Shown here: positions 38,888 through 47,922 of the stretch, one piece after another
Layout of the letters: the number at the start of each line of letters is the position of its first letter
Numbering within the stretch: position 1 is the first letter of the stretch
Origin: Angustibacter luteus
GTDB taxonomy: Bacteria > Actinomycetota > Actinomycetes > Actinomycetales > Angustibacteraceae
Reading direction: 5' to 3'
Assembly (NCBI RefSeq): GCF_039541115.1
Contig: NZ_BAABFP010000002.1
Span: 1,042,617-1,106,616 of the forward strand
Length of the DNA: 64,000 nt
Position numbers and translations under genes: made by a program
The notes under the pieces: generated by a model
Told to the model about the DNA's origin: nothing
Databases searched by the model: none
Seen by the model: only the letters and a program-made list of their open reading frames with translations

Positions 38888-39061
38888 TCAGTGCTTGAAG
38901 GCGTCCTTCACCTTCTCAGCGGCCTGCTTGATGTCGGACTTGGCCTGGTCGCCCTTGCCCTCGGCCTCGAGCTGCTCGTTGTCCGTCAGCTTGCCGGCGG
39001 CCTCCTTGGCCTTGCCCTGCAAGTCTTCGCCGCTGTTCTGCAGCTTGTCGTCGGCGCCCAT
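38888..39061 (-). CDS. CsbD-family small stress protein
   Basis: 57-residue hydrophilic protein read on the minus strand: MGADDKLQNSGEDLQGKAK, then EAAGKLTDNEQLEAEGK and a tail ending DAFKH. It matches the CsbD family of highly expressed general-stress proteins of unknown molecular function, predicted as a small helical bundle; length is normal. A strong ribosome-binding site (AAGGAG, six bases before ATG) and its own terminator suggest high independent expression. TTGACT about 40 bases upstream of the start may be part of its promoter. Confidence 0.9.
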   Translation of the reverse strand: MGADDKLQNSGEDLQGKAKEAAGKLTDNEQLEAEGKGDQAKSDIKQAAEKVKDAFKH

Positions 39062-39119
39062 GGGGATCTCCTTAGGTTGGGAACCTCTCCAGTCAAGACC
39101 TGGTGCGCCCGACCCGCAT

Positions 39120-39156
39120 CTCAGGGACGACGAGCTGGGGGCTCAGGGACGACGAG
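39120..39156. repeat. 15-base direct repeat at the menG 3' end
   Basis: CTCAGGGACGACGAG occurs at 39120-39134 and again at 39142-39156, a 22-base period. The second copy contains the menG stop codon and its last codons, so this looks like a small tandem duplication of the gene end. Confidence 0.7.
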
Positions 39157-39835
39157 CGCGATGCAGCGCGACGATCCCGCCGGACAGGTTGCGCCAGGCG
39201 ACCTCACCCCAACCGGCCTGCTGGAGCCGGCTGGACAACGCGGTCTGGTCCGGCCACTCGCGGATCGACTCCGCGAGGTACACGTACGAGTCCGGGTTCG
39301 AGCTGACCCGCCGGGCGATCGACGGCAGCGCTCGCATCAGGTAGTTCACGTAGATCGCCCGGAACGGCGCCCACACCGGGTGGCTGAACTCGCACACCAC
39401 CAGGCGGCCGCCCGGCTTGGTGACCCGCAGCAGCTCGCGCAGCGCCAGGTCGGTGTCGACGACGTTGCGCAGGCCGAACGACATCGTGACGGCGTCGAAG
39501 CTCGCGTCGGCGAACGGCAGCCGGGTCGCGTCGCCGGCGGTGAACGACAGGTCCGGACGACGGCGCTTGCCCACCCGCAGCATGCCGAGCGAGAAGTCCG
39601 CCGGCACGACGCGCGAGCCGGCGTCCACGAACGGCTCGCTGCTGGTGCCGGTGCCGGCGGCCAGGTCGAGCACCATCTCACCGGGCCGCGCGTCCAGGGC
39701 GCGCACCACGGCGCGGCGCCACAGCCGGTCCTGGCCCAGGGAGAGCACGTCGTTGGTCAGGTCGTAGCGGTCCGCGACGGTGTCGAACATCGCGGCGACC
39801 TCGTCGGGCCGCTTGTCCAGGTGGGCTCTGCTCAC
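39143..39835 (-). CDS. menG: Demethylmenaquinone methyltransferase
   Basis: 230-residue SAM-dependent C-methyltransferase that converts demethylmenaquinone to menaquinone, the final step of the pathway. Family signatures: [28 protein letters not shown] motif [18 protein letters not shown], and [15 protein letters not shown]. UbiE-type enzymes share these, but with a complete men pathway around it the menaquinone role is assigned. GTG at 39835, preceded by AGGA seven bases upstream (or GAGGAT as a leaderless -10). Divergent from menF with 60 bases between. Confidence 0.94.
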   Translation of the reverse strand: MSRAHLDKRPDEVAAMFDTVADRYDLTNDVLSLGQDRLWRRAVVRALDARPGEMVLDLAAGTGTSSEPFVDAGSRVVPADFSLGMLRVGKRRRPDLSFTAGDATRLPFADASFDAVTMSFGLRNVVDTDLALRELLRVTKPGGRLVVCEFSHPVWAPFRAIYVNYLMRALPSIARRVSSNPDSYVYLAESIREWPDQTALSSRLQQAGWGEVAWRNLSGGIVALHRARRP

Positions 39836-39882
39836 GGCGCCATCCTCGCGCACCTCGTGCCGACGTCCGAGCCAGGCCCACC

Positions 39883-39888
39883 TACTCT
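39883..39888 (+). promoter_or_regulatory. Possible -10 element for a leaderless menF transcript
   Basis: TACTCT ends seven bases before the menF GTG, the spacing expected when transcription begins at the start codon itself. No ribosome-binding site is visible between them, which supports leaderless translation, common in actinobacteria. Confidence 0.45.
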
Positions 39889-39895
39889 GGTGCGC

Positions 39896-41158
39896 GTGAC
39901 CGTCGCCCCGTCTGCCGCCGCGGCACCGCTCGTCGTCCGCACCAGCGAGATCGACGACCCCGGTCCGCTGCTCTCGTTGCTGCCCGACCAGCCCGCCGCG
40001 TCGTGGGTCCGGCAGGGCGAGGGCATCGTCGGGTGGGGCGAGGCCGCGCGCTTCGAGTCCAGCGACACCGACCGGTTCGAGACCGCGCAGGCCTGGTGGC
40101 GCGAGATGGTCGAGCACGCGGTGGTCCGCGACGAGGTCGGCGTGCCGGGCACCGGCGCCGTGGCGTTCGGCTCGTTCGCGTTCGACGCGCGGTCCGCGCG
40201 CTCCAGCGTCCTCACCCTGCCATCCGTCCTCGTCGGCTCCCGGCACGGCCGCACCTGGGTGACAACCATTGCGGCGCAAGGGGTTCTGCCCGCGGCCGCC
40301 GACCTGTCGGTGCACCGCGCGAGCGGGCCCGGGCCGGTCAGCTTCGCGGACGGGTCCATGTCCGCGGCGAACTGGGAGCTCGTCATCGCGAACGCCGTCG
40401 AGCGGATCGCGGCCGGTGACGTCGACAAGGTCGTGCTGGCCCGCGACCTGGAGGCCCGGACGGCTGGCCCCATCGACGTGCGCTGGCTGCTCACCGGTCT
40501 GGCCGAGCGCTACCCGGGTTGCTGGACCTTCGCGGTGGACGGCCTGGTGGGTGCGACCCCGGAGCTGCTGGTCCGGCTCGAACGCGGCCTGGTGCACTCC
40601 CGGGTGCTCGCCGGCACCATCCGACGGACCGGGGACGACGAGCACGACCTGGCGCTGGCCGGCTCGCTGGCCCGTTCCAGCAAGGACCTGGAGGAGCACG
40701 AGTACGCCGTCCGGTCGCTGGCCGAGGCGCTGGCGCCGCATTGCTCCTCGATGAACGTGCCCGAGTCGCCATTCGTGCTGCACCTGCCGAACGTCATGCA
40801 CCTGGCCACCGACGTGGCAGGCGTGCTGGCGGACGGCGCGACGTCCCTCACCCTGGCCGCCGCGCTGCATCCGACCGCGGCTGTCGGCGGAACCCCCACT
40901 GCCGCAGCGATCGAGCTGATCCGCGAGCTGGAGGGCATGGACCGCGGGCGGTACGCCGGGCCGGTCGGCTGGACCGACTCGACGGGTGACGGCGAGTGGG
41001 GCATCGCGCTGCGCTGCGCCGAGACCGACCCGAGCGACCCGCAGCGGCTGCGGCTGTTCGCCGGCTGCGGCATCGTGGCCGGTTCGGACCCGGAGGCCGA
41101 GCTGGCCGAGTCCGACGCGAAGCTGGTCCCGATGCGCGACGCCCTCTCCGGGGCCTGA
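39896..41158 (+). CDS. menF: Isochorismate synthase
   Basis: 420-residue chorismate-utilising enzyme that isomerises chorismate to isochorismate, the entry reaction of menaquinone synthesis. The C-terminal chorismate-binding domain shows [25 protein letters not shown] and the [23 protein letters not shown] ending; [15 protein letters not shown] is the usual active-site stretch. The N-terminal ~150 residues are variable. GTG at 39896 (another in-frame GTG lies two codons earlier). Siderophore-type (EntC) isochorismate synthases share the fold; location among men genes decides the call. Confidence 0.92.
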   Translation: MTVAPSAAAAPLVVRTSEIDDPGPLLSLLPDQPAASWVRQGEGIVGWGEAARFESSDTDRFETAQAWWREMVEHAVVRDEVGVPGTGAVAFGSFAFDARSARSSVLTLPSVLVGSRHGRTWVTTIAAQGVLPAAADLSVHRASGPGPVSFADGSMSAANWELVIANAVERIAAGDVDKVVLARDLEARTAGPIDVRWLLTGLAERYPGCWTFAVDGLVGATPELLVRLERGLVHSRVLAGTIRRTGDDEHDLALAGSLARSSKDLEEHEYAVRSLAEALAPHCSSMNVPESPFVLHLPNVMHLATDVAGVLADGATSLTLAAALHPTAAVGGTPTAAAIELIRELEGMDRGRYAGPVGWTDSTGDGEWGIALRCAETDPSDPQRLRLFAGCGIVAGSDPEAELAESDAKLVPMRDALSGA

Positions 41159-41171
41159 CCGCGGGGTCCGT

Positions 41172-41645
41172 TCAGTGGTCGCGAGCACCGCCCTGACGGC
41201 GCCGCTGCTTGCGGATCTGCTCGAGCTCGGCCGCAGCGAGCCGGCCCGGCCTGCGCGCGTACGCCAGCGCGCGACCGGAGTCGGAGAACGCCGACACCGT
41301 GTGCGTGCGCGAGTCCCGGCACCGCACCCAGACCGTGCCGTCGTACCCGAAGCGCTGGATCTCGCGCCAGGGGATCGCCACGGTGCGGAACCAGTTCACC
41401 AGGAACACGTGTTCCTGGCCGACGACCACCCGCAACGTCCACCCCCGCGCGGCGGCGAAGAAGCACGCGGCTGCTCCGATCTCCGCGAGGTAGCGGGCCG
41501 GGGTATCCCGCGACAGCGCCACGGCCAGCAGCAGCACTCCGAACCCGAGCAGCGCCAGCAGCTGGATCAGGCGTTGCCACAGCGGCGGACGGATCACTCG
41601 GTGCACCCGAGCATGGTGCCCGACGCCGGCTTCCGTCGCCTGCAT
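41172..41645 (-). CDS. Small membrane protein with PH-like domain
   Basis: 157 residues. Two hydrophobic helices ([19 protein letters not shown] and an [19 protein letters not shown] stretch) are followed by a beta-rich region, [37 protein letters not shown], that resembles bacterial PH domains (bPH_6 type). Function unknown. The start is uncertain: no ribosome-binding site precedes the ATG at 41645, and the conserved part begins around VIRPPLW, 16 residues in. It lies convergent to menF and divergent from the next gene. Confidence 0.75.
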   Translation of the reverse strand: MQATEAGVGHHARVHRVIRPPLWQRLIQLLALLGFGVLLLAVALSRDTPARYLAEIGAAACFFAAARGWTLRVVVGQEHVFLVNWFRTVAIPWREIQRFGYDGTVWVRCRDSRTHTVSAFSDSGRALAYARRPGRLAAAELEQIRKQRRRQGGARDH

Positions 41646-41683
41646 CTGGCAGCAGGCGGTGCTCAGGGGTACGTTGCCGAGGC

Positions 41684-42793
41684 ATGAGCGCCCGAATTGC
41701 GTTGCGTCAGCTGATCCGTCCCCTCGCCGTGGTCGTGACGGCGGCCGCCCTGGCCGTCCCGGTCGGCCTCGTGTCGGCCCAAGGTGCGGCCGCGCACCCG
41801 AGAGGTGGTGAACACGTGAGCTGGCAGGACACCCCGACCGGTTCGACGGCCCAGTTTCGCGGCTTGGCGCCGGTCAGCCGCAAGGTCGCCTGGGTCTCCG
41901 GCACCGAGGGCACGGTGCTGCGCACCACGGACGGCGGGCGTACCTGGGACGACGTCTCCCCCGCCGGCGACCTGAGCGCCCTGCAGTTCCGCGACATCGA
42001 GGCGTTCGACGCCCAGCACGCCGTGATCCTGTCCATCGGCGACACGACGGGCGCGTTCCGGATCTACCGGACGTCGAACGGCGGCCGCACCTGGCAGCTC
42101 GGCTTCACCAACACCGACCCGGCCGCGTTCTACGACTGCATGGGCTTCTGGGACGCCCGGCACGGCATCGCGATGAGCGACCCGGTCGACGGCAAGTTCC
42201 GGATCATCACGACGAAGGACGGCGGCCGGTCCTGGTCCGTCGTCGACCCGGCCGGGATGGTGCCGGCCCTGGACGGCGAGTTCGGCTTCGCGGCCAGTGG
42301 CACCTGCCTGGTCACCGCGGGCAGCCGGGACGCCTGGATCGCGACCGGCGGCGGCGCGCAGTCCCGGGTGCTGCGCACCCACGACGGCGGGCGCACCTGG
42401 CGGGCCGCGACCACGGCCGTGCCCAGCGGGCCGAGCGCGGGCATCTACTCGCTCGCCGTCCGGGGCCGGTCGCAGCTGCTGGCGGTCGGCGGCGACTACG
42501 CCCTGCCGGACGCCGGCGTGGTCTCGGCGACCTCGTTCGACGCCGGGCACCGGTTCCTGGCCGGTGGGGCGAACGGCGGCTACCGGTCCGGCTCGGCCTG
42601 GCTGCCGCGGACCTGGGCGTCGGCGATCGCCGTCGGCCCGACCGGCTCGGACGTGTCCACCGACGCCGGGCGGCACTGGCGCACGTTCGACACCACCAGC
42701 CTGGACAGCGTGGCCTGCACCCGGGACGGCGCGTGCTGGGGCTCAGGCGCGGCCGGCCGGGTCACGAAGCTGGTGAGCCAGCCCGGTCGCTGA
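41684..42793 (+). CDS. Secreted BNR/YCF48-type beta-propeller protein
   Basis: 369-residue exported protein. The signal peptide ends near SAQGAAA. The mature chain contains repeated Asp-box motifs (TTDGGRTW, TSNGGRTW, TKDGGRSW, THDGGRTW, then STDAGRHW), spaced ~45-60 residues, which make a beta-propeller like YCF48/HCF136 and sialidase BNR proteins. No catalytic residues of sialidases are visible. Homologous propellers help assemble photosystem II in phototrophs, but here a role is unknown. The 3' end overlaps the convergent menD by 32 bases. Confidence 0.88.
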   Translation: MSARIALRQLIRPLAVVVTAAALAVPVGLVSAQGAAAHPRGGEHVSWQDTPTGSTAQFRGLAPVSRKVAWVSGTEGTVLRTTDGGRTWDDVSPAGDLSALQFRDIEAFDAQHAVILSIGDTTGAFRIYRTSNGGRTWQLGFTNTDPAAFYDCMGFWDARHGIAMSDPVDGKFRIITTKDGGRSWSVVDPAGMVPALDGEFGFAASGTCLVTAGSRDAWIATGGGAQSRVLRTHDGGRTWRAATTAVPSGPSAGIYSLAVRGRSQLLAVGGDYALPDAGVVSATSFDAGHRFLAGGANGGYRSGSAWLPRTWASAIAVGPTGSDVSTDAGRHWRTFDTTSLDSVACTRDGACWGSGAAGRVTKLVSQPGR

Positions 42794-44480
42794 GGGCGGA
42801 CGCCGCGGCCTGGTGGAGCCGGTCGCGCAGGTCGCGGTGCGCGCTGCGGTCGACGCGCACCTCGACCACCCGCAACCCGACCGGCCGCAGTCCGATCTCG
42901 GCGGCCAGCTCCTCGGCGGTCTGCGCGCTGACGTGCTCGACGCCGGCCCCCGCGCAGAAGCCCGCGAGGTCGGCTCCGTGCGGGGTGCCGAACACGCGGT
43001 CGAACGCGTCGGAGTGCTGCGGTGCACCGGGTTCCAGGGTCGTGAAGATGCCCCCGCCGTCGTCGTTGACGACCACCACGGTGAGGTTCGGCTGCGGCTC
43101 GTGCGGTCCGACGACCAGCCCGGCCACGTCGTGCAGGAACGTCAGGTCGCCCATGAGCGCGTACGTCGGCCGATCGTGTGCGAGAGCGACCCCCACCGCG
43201 GTCGAGAGGCAGCCGTCGATCCCGGCCAGACCGCGGCTCGCGGCCACCAACGGCCCACCGCCCGCCCCGGCGAGGTCGAGGTCGCGCACCGGGTTGGACG
43301 ACCCGACGAACAGGCTCGTGTCGGTTCCCAGCCGGTCGAGCAACGTCGCCGCGACCGCGAGCCCGCTGGGCCAGGAGTCGGCGGTCAGCGGCGAGACCGC
43401 CTGTGCCACAGCCCGTCCGGCCCGCTCCCAGGCGGCCAGCCAGTCCGGGTGGGCCACCCCTGCGTGGTGCCCGGGCGCGCGCAGGGCCTCGAGCGGGAGG
43501 ACCCGGCGAACCCGAGCGCCCGGGTCGGGCCACGGTCCGCTCGGTCCGACGAGGTCGACGTCCGTCGCGTCGTGCCCGAGCAGCGCGGCAACGGCACGGC
43601 TCAGCGTCGGGCGACCGACGACGACGACGCGCTCGGGTCGGTGCGCGTCCAGCCAGTCCGCGCTGCCGAGCAGCAGCGAGCCGTGCGGCAGGGCGCGAAC
43701 CCGCGCGCCGCGGCTTGACGGCTCCGCCACCACCGGCCAGCCGTGCGCCTGGGCGACCTCGGCCGCCGCCGCACCCCAGTCCGGCCCGGCCAGCGGCAGG
43801 TCGCCGACCAGCACCAGGGTGCGGCGTCCGTCGTCGTCGATCGGCTCGGTCGAGATCGCCTGCGGCGCGGCGCTCGTCCACGGGCTGCCGTCGGCGCGGC
43901 CGTCGCGCTCCGCTCCGCCCGGCGAACCGTCCGGTACCAGCGGCTCACGGAACGGCAGGTTCAGGTGCACCGGGCCGGGCTGCCCACCCCGGTCACCCTG
44001 GGCCGCCAGCACCGCGCGGGAGGCTACCGAGCGCCAGGTGGGGGCCTGGCCCGGACGGTCGTCCGGGGTGCCCAGGTCGTGCTGCCAGCGGACCGCGGAG
44101 CCGAAGATCGCGACCTGGTCGGTGGTCTGGTTCGCCCCCGTCGCGCGCAGCTCGGGCGGCCGGTCGGCGGTCAGCAGCAGCAGCGGGACGCTCGCGTGGG
44201 ACGCCTCGAGGACCGCCGGGTGCAGGTTGGCCACCGCGGTGCCGGACGTCGTCACCACCGGGACGGCGCGGCCACTGGCCTTCGCCAGGCCGAGCGCGAG
44301 GAAGGCGGCCGACCGCTCGTCGGTGCGCACGTGCAGCCGCAGAGCGCCAGCGCCGTCAGCCGCGTGAAGGGCGAACGCCAGTGGCGCCGACCGCGATCCG
44401 GGGCAGAGCACGGCCTCCCGGACGCCGTGCCGCACCAGCTCGTCGACCAGGACCCGGGCGCAGGCAGTGGCGGGGTTCAC
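42762..44480 (-). CDS. menD: 2-succinyl-5-enolpyruvyl-6-hydroxy-3-cyclohexene-1-carboxylate synthase
   Basis: 572-residue thiamine-diphosphate enzyme that adds succinic semialdehyde (from 2-oxoglutarate) to isochorismate. Features: CPGSRSAPLAFAL near the N-terminus, RTDERSAAFLALG with the conserved Glu, QTTDQ, and the ThDP/Mg loop GDLTFLHDVAGL with VVNDDGGGIFTTLE in the C-terminal domain. The GTG at 44480 (VNPATACARVL) is chosen as start over an upstream ATG because homologues begin here and AGGA precedes it. It also consumes 2-oxoglutarate, the likely substrate of the Kor enzyme in this window. Confidence 0.95.
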   Translation of the reverse strand: MNPATACARVLVDELVRHGVREAVLCPGSRSAPLAFALHAADGAGALRLHVRTDERSAAFLALGLAKASGRAVPVVTTSGTAVANLHPAVLEASHASVPLLLLTADRPPELRATGANQTTDQVAIFGSAVRWQHDLGTPDDRPGQAPTWRSVASRAVLAAQGDRGGQPGPVHLNLPFREPLVPDGSPGGAERDGRADGSPWTSAAPQAISTEPIDDDGRRTLVLVGDLPLAGPDWGAAAAEVAQAHGWPVVAEPSSRGARVRALPHGSLLLGSADWLDAHRPERVVVVGRPTLSRAVAALLGHDATDVDLVGPSGPWPDPGARVRRVLPLEALRAPGHHAGVAHPDWLAAWERAGRAVAQAVSPLTADSWPSGLAVAATLLDRLGTDTSLFVGSSNPVRDLDLAGAGGGPLVAASRGLAGIDGCLSTAVGVALAHDRPTYALMGDLTFLHDVAGLVVGPHEPQPNLTVVVVNDDGGGIFTTLEPGAPQHSDAFDRVFGTPHGADLAGFCAGAGVEHVSAQTAEELAAEIGLRPVGLRVVEVRVDRSAHRDLRDRLHQAAASALSDRAGSPAS

Positions 44481-44578
44481 CCGGCCGATCCTGCCATCAC
44501 CTGGGCGCGGCACGACCGATGACTTCGCGCCGCACCGCCGGTCTGCTTTTCTGGTACCCGACCACAGGAGGCCCGACC

Positions 44579-45052
44579 ATGCCCCAGCTCGTCCCGAACC
44601 TCTGGTTCGACACCCAGGCCCACGATGCCGCCGAGTTCTACGTCTCGGTCTTCAAGAACTCGCGGATCGTCCACGTCGCCCACTACGGCGACGCCGGTCC
44701 GCGCGAGGCTGGATCGGTGCTGAGCGTCGACTTCGAGCTCGACGGGCAGCCGTTCATCGGGATCAACGGCGGGCCGGAGTTCACCTTCGACGAAGCGGTG
44801 TCGTTCAAGGTCCCCTGCGCCGACCAGGCCGAGGTCGACTACTACTGGGACGCACTGCTGGCGGGCGGCGGCGAGGAGTCGCAGTGCGGGTGGCTCAAGG
44901 ACCGGTTCGGGTTGTCCTGGCAGGTCGTGCCGGACGCGTTGGGCGAGCTGCTGGGCGACCCCGATCCCGAGCGCGCGAGCCGCGCGATGCGGGCCATGCT
45001 CGGCATGCGCAAGCTGGACGTCGCCGCGCTCCGCGCCGCGGCCGACGGCTGA
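44579..45052 (+). CDS. VOC-family (PhnB/3-demethylubiquinone-methyltransferase-like) protein
   Basis: 157 residues. PNLWFDTQAHDAAEFYVSVFKNSRI and LDGQPFIGINGGPEFTFDEAVSF identify the PhnB-like glyoxalase/VOC fold, annotated in databases as 3-demethylubiquinone-9 3-methyltransferase, although it lacks a SAM site. ATG at 44579 follows a perfect AGGAGG nine bases upstream, which decides against the in-frame ATG 20 codons earlier. Function unknown; its position between menD and menC is suggestive but not proof of a menaquinone link. Confidence 0.88.
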   Translation: MPQLVPNLWFDTQAHDAAEFYVSVFKNSRIVHVAHYGDAGPREAGSVLSVDFELDGQPFIGINGGPEFTFDEAVSFKVPCADQAEVDYYWDALLAGGGEESQCGWLKDRFGLSWQVVPDALGELLGDPDPERASRAMRAMLGMRKLDVAALRAAADG

Positions 45053-45069
45053 GCGCGGCTCCCGCAGTC

Positions 45070-46089
45070 TCAGCGCGTCTCAGCTCGGGCTCGGGCCAGG
45101 ACGTCGTAGCACCGCACCAGACGGTCGAGCCACCACTCGCGGCGGTCGGCTGGCGCAGCGCACTGCGCCAGCGCGTCCGGGGCGACGTCGCTGGCGGCGG
45201 ACACCGACAGCACCCCGCCTGACGGTCTCAGGGGGGCGCTCGCCACATCGCGCTCGAACAGGCCGACCGTGCCGAGACCGCAGGCGAACGGCAGCACGGG
45301 CAGCGCCGCCGCGAGCGCCACACCGCCCGCGATGCCCACCGAGGTGTCCAACGCCGACGACACGACGACGGGTAGCCCGCAGGCGGCGGCGACCTCCAGG
45401 GCCGACGCCACCCCACCGAGCGGCGCGACCTTGACGACGACGACGTCGGCGCTGCCGGTTGCCGCGACGCGCAGGGGGTCCTCGGCCTTGCGGATGCTCT
45501 CGTCGGCCGCGACCAGCACGTCGAGGCCGGCCCGCGCCAGGTCGACCCGCAGCGCGGCGAGCTCCGGCAGCGTCGCGCAGGGCTGCTCGGCGTACTCCAG
45601 CTCGTACGGCGCCAGGGCGGCGAGCGCCCGGCGCGCGTCGTCCACGGTCCAGGCGCCGTTCGCGTCGACCCGGACGCGCCCGGACGCCCCCAGCAGGGCA
45701 CGGACCTCGGCCACTCGCGCGACGTCGTCGGACAGCGACTGACCCGGCTCGGCCACCTTGACCTTCGCGGTGGTGCACCCGTCGAACCGGGCCAGGACGC
45801 CGGCGACGTCGGCGGCCCGGACCGCGGGCACCGTGGCGTTCACCGGCACGACGTCCCGGACGGCCGCCGGCGGCGGCCGCCAGCCCGAGTCGAGGGCCGC
45901 GGCGAGCCAACGGGCGGCCTCGGCGTCCCCGTACTCCAGGAACGGCGAGAACTCGCCCCAGCCGGCCGGCCCCTGCAGCAGCAACGCCTCCCGCACCTCG
46001 ACCCCGCGAAAGCGCACCCGCATGGGCAGGCTCACGACGTGCGCGGACGCGAGGAGGTCGTCGAGCCGGGGCAGGGAGGGCTGGTGCAC
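45070..46089 (-). CDS. menC: o-Succinylbenzoate synthase
   Basis: 339-residue enolase-superfamily dehydratase that aromatises SHCHC to o-succinylbenzoate. Catalytic set visible: the Lys pair in TTAKVKVAE, metal ligands Asp in RVDANGAW, Glu in LEYAEQPC and Asp/Glu in VAADESIRK, and the second Lys in VVVKVAPLGG. The N-terminal capping domain includes LPMRVRFRGVEVREALLL and GWGEFSPFLEYG. GTG at 46089 is chosen since homologues carry the [17 protein letters not shown] leader. Only 18 bases separate it from divergent menB. Confidence 0.93.
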   Translation of the reverse strand: MHQPSLPRLDDLLASAHVVSLPMRVRFRGVEVREALLLQGPAGWGEFSPFLEYGDAEAARWLAAALDSGWRPPPAAVRDVVPVNATVPAVRAADVAGVLARFDGCTTAKVKVAEPGQSLSDDVARVAEVRALLGASGRVRVDANGAWTVDDARRALAALAPYELEYAEQPCATLPELAALRVDLARAGLDVLVAADESIRKAEDPLRVAATGSADVVVVKVAPLGGVASALEVAAACGLPVVVSSALDTSVGIAGGVALAAALPVLPFACGLGTVGLFERDVASAPLRPSGGVLSVSAASDVAPDALAQCAAPADRREWWLDRLVRCYDVLARARAETR

Positions 46090-46107
46090 CCGCCTATCCT
46101 CGCGGAT
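46090..46107. promoter_or_regulatory. Compact bidirectional promoter between menC and menB
   Basis: The 18 bases between the two divergent GTG starts contain TATCCT (46095-46100), seven bases before menB. Read on the other strand the overlapping GAGGAT lies six bases before menC. Both would be placed as -10 elements for leaderless transcripts. On the menC side AGGA could instead serve as a ribosome-binding site with a promoter inside menB. Confidence 0.45.
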
Positions 46108-47043
46108 GTGACCAGCGAGCGAGTGAGTGAGATCTTCGACCCGGCGGCGTGGCGGGTCGTCGACGGCTTCGACTTCACCGACATCACGTACCACCGCGCC
46201 GTCGAGCAGGGCCGGGACGTCGGCACCGTCCGGATCGCGTTCGACCGGCCACAGGTGCGCAACGCCTTCCGCCCGCACACGGTCGACGAGCTGTACCGGG
46301 CGCTGGACCACGCGCGGATGACGCCGGACGTCGGGTGCGTCCTGCTCACCGGGAACGGCCCGAGCGAGAAGGACGGCGGCTGGGCCTTCTGCAGCGGCGG
46401 CGACCAGCGCATCCGCGGGCGCAGCGGCTACCAGTACGCGGATGGCGAGACCGCCGACACGGTGGATGCGGCGCGGGTGAAGGCGGCCGGGGGGCGGCTG
46501 CACATCCTGGAGGTGCAGCGGCTGATCCGCACCATGCCGAAGGTCGTGATCGCCGTGGTGAACGGGTGGGCGGCCGGTGGTGGTCACAGCCTGCACGTGA
46601 TCTGCGACCTGACGATCGCCAGCCGCGAGCACGCCCGGTTCAAGCAGACCGATGCGGACGTCGGATCGTTCGACGGCGGGTACGGCAGTGCCTACCTGGC
46701 CAAGATGGTCGGCCAGAAGAACGCACGGGAGATCTTCTTCCTCGGCCGGACGTACGACGCCGAGACCATGCAGCGGATGGGTGCCGTCAACGAGGTGGCC
46801 GACCACGCCGAGCTGGAAACCGTTGCGCTGCAGTGGGCGCGGGAGATCAACGGCAAGTCGCCAACGGCGCAGCGGATGCTGAAGTTCGCCTTCAACCTGA
46901 CCGACGACGGCCTGGTAGGCCAGCAGGTGTTCGCCGGCGAGGCGACCCGGCTGGCGTACATGACGGACGAGGCCGTCGAGGGACGGGACGCGTTCCTGGA
47001 GAAGCGTGACCCCGACTGGTCCCCCTTCCCCTGGTACTTCTGA
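46108..47043 (+). CDS. menB: 1,4-Dihydroxy-2-naphthoyl-CoA synthase
   Basis: 311-residue crotonase-family enzyme that cyclises o-succinylbenzoyl-CoA. The oxyanion-hole regions (WAFCSGGDQRIRG and GWAAGGGHSLHVICDLTIAS) and QTDADVGSFDGGYGSAYLAKMVGQKNAREIFFLGR are diagnostic for MenB, as is the C-terminal PDWSPFPWYF. Length agrees with mycobacterial MenB (slightly over 300). Starts at the GTG 46108 without a ribosome-binding site, consistent with leaderless expression. Confidence 0.96.
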   Translation: MTSERVSEIFDPAAWRVVDGFDFTDITYHRAVEQGRDVGTVRIAFDRPQVRNAFRPHTVDELYRALDHARMTPDVGCVLLTGNGPSEKDGGWAFCSGGDQRIRGRSGYQYADGETADTVDAARVKAAGGRLHILEVQRLIRTMPKVVIAVVNGWAAGGGHSLHVICDLTIASREHARFKQTDADVGSFDGGYGSAYLAKMVGQKNAREIFFLGRTYDAETMQRMGAVNEVADHAELETVALQWAREINGKSPTAQRMLKFAFNLTDDGLVGQQVFAGEATRLAYMTDEAVEGRDAFLEKRDPDWSPFPWYF

Positions 47044-47109
47044 CCCGTAGCCTGCGGGCGTGAAGGGCCCGGGGCGACCGGCACCCGTTCGACGACACGA
47101 GGAGCAGCC

Positions 47110-47511
47110 ATGACCACCCCGTCTCCGACCGTGTGGCCGAGCCTGCGGTACAGCGACGCGCCGTCCGCGATCCGGTTCATCGTGGACGTCCTCGGTTTCG
47201 ACGAGACCCTCGTCGTGCCCAGTGACACCGGCGGTGTCGCGCACTGCCAGCTCAGCTGGCCGGCCGGCGGCGGGGTCATGCTGGGTAGCGGCGAGGGCAC
47301 GCACGCGAAGGTCCCCGCGGACGCCGGCGGCCTGTACGTCGTGACGGAGACCGCGGCGGACGTGGACCGGATCCACCTCGCCGCGGTGGCTGCCGGGGCG
47401 ACGAGCGTGCGCGAGCCCGAGGACCAGGACTACGGCGGCCGCGTGAGCACGTTCGTCGACCCCTGGGGCGTGCACTGGAGCTTTGGCGACTACCGCGGCG
47501 AGCCCCGCTGA
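47110..47511 (+). CDS. VOC/glyoxalase-family protein
   Basis: 133-residue vicinal-oxygen-chelate protein: SLRYSDAPSAIRFIVDVLGFDETLVV at the start and VSTFVDPWGVHWSFG at the end, the typical VOC repeat ends. Metal ligands are only partly visible (His in GVAHCQL, His in GVHWSFG), so enzymatic activity is uncertain; actinobacterial relatives include bleomycin-resistance-like proteins. ATG with GAGGAG seven bases upstream. It follows menB by 66 bases. Confidence 0.87.
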   Translation: MTTPSPTVWPSLRYSDAPSAIRFIVDVLGFDETLVVPSDTGGVAHCQLSWPAGGGVMLGSGEGTHAKVPADAGGLYVVTETAADVDRIHLAAVAAGATSVREPEDQDYGGRVSTFVDPWGVHWSFGDYRGEPR

Positions 47512-47525
47512 GGGACCCTGGTCGG

Positions 47526-47915
47526 ATGGATGCCGAGCCGAACGCCGTCCCCGTCACGCACGTCCCCGCCGAGTCCTTCCGGGACGGCGAGCCCACGCCG
47601 GGCATGACCCGGCACGTCGGGCTCGACGTCGCGGGCATGTGGAGCGGCACGGTCGACACCGAGGCGGGTGCGGTCTCGGGTTGGCACCACCACGGCTCGC
47701 ACGAGACGACGATCTACGTCGTGCGCGGCCGGATGCGACTGGACTCCGGGCCGGACGGCGCCACCGCCGTCGAGGCGCACGCGGGCGACTTCATCCACGT
47801 GCCGGCGTTCGCCGTCCACCGCGAGTCAAACCCCGGTGACGAGGCCAGCAAGGCTGTCGTCGTCCGGTGCGGCGACGGGCCGCCGACGTTCAACGTCGAC
47901 GGCCCCGCCACGTGA
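47526..47915 (+). CDS. Cupin-domain protein
   Basis: 129-residue single-domain cupin. Motif 1 (GWHHHGSHETTIYVVRGRMRL) carries His-His and Glu metal ligands, and motif 2 (AGDFIHVPAFAVHRESN) the fourth His, so it probably binds a metal. Lies 14 bases after the VOC gene on the same strand, a likely co-transcribed pair. No substrate can be deduced. Confidence 0.88.
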   Translation: MDAEPNAVPVTHVPAESFRDGEPTPGMTRHVGLDVAGMWSGTVDTEAGAVSGWHHHGSHETTIYVVRGRMRLDSGPDGATAVEAHAGDFIHVPAFAVHRESNPGDEASKAVVVRCGDGPPTFNVDGPAT

Positions 47916-47922
47916 TGCCAGC

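Noticed and set aside
39074..39086. AGGTT-GGG-AACCT upstream of csbD as an iron box
   Set aside because: The palindrome is 13 bases whereas the DtxR/IdeR core spans 15 with a different centre; it also overlaps the ribosome-binding site region. Probably chance.
38783..39895. Upstream continuation of the menF frame through csbD and menG
   Set aside because: Open only because of GC bias; it runs antisense to two clear genes and the menF homology begins after the GTG at 39896.
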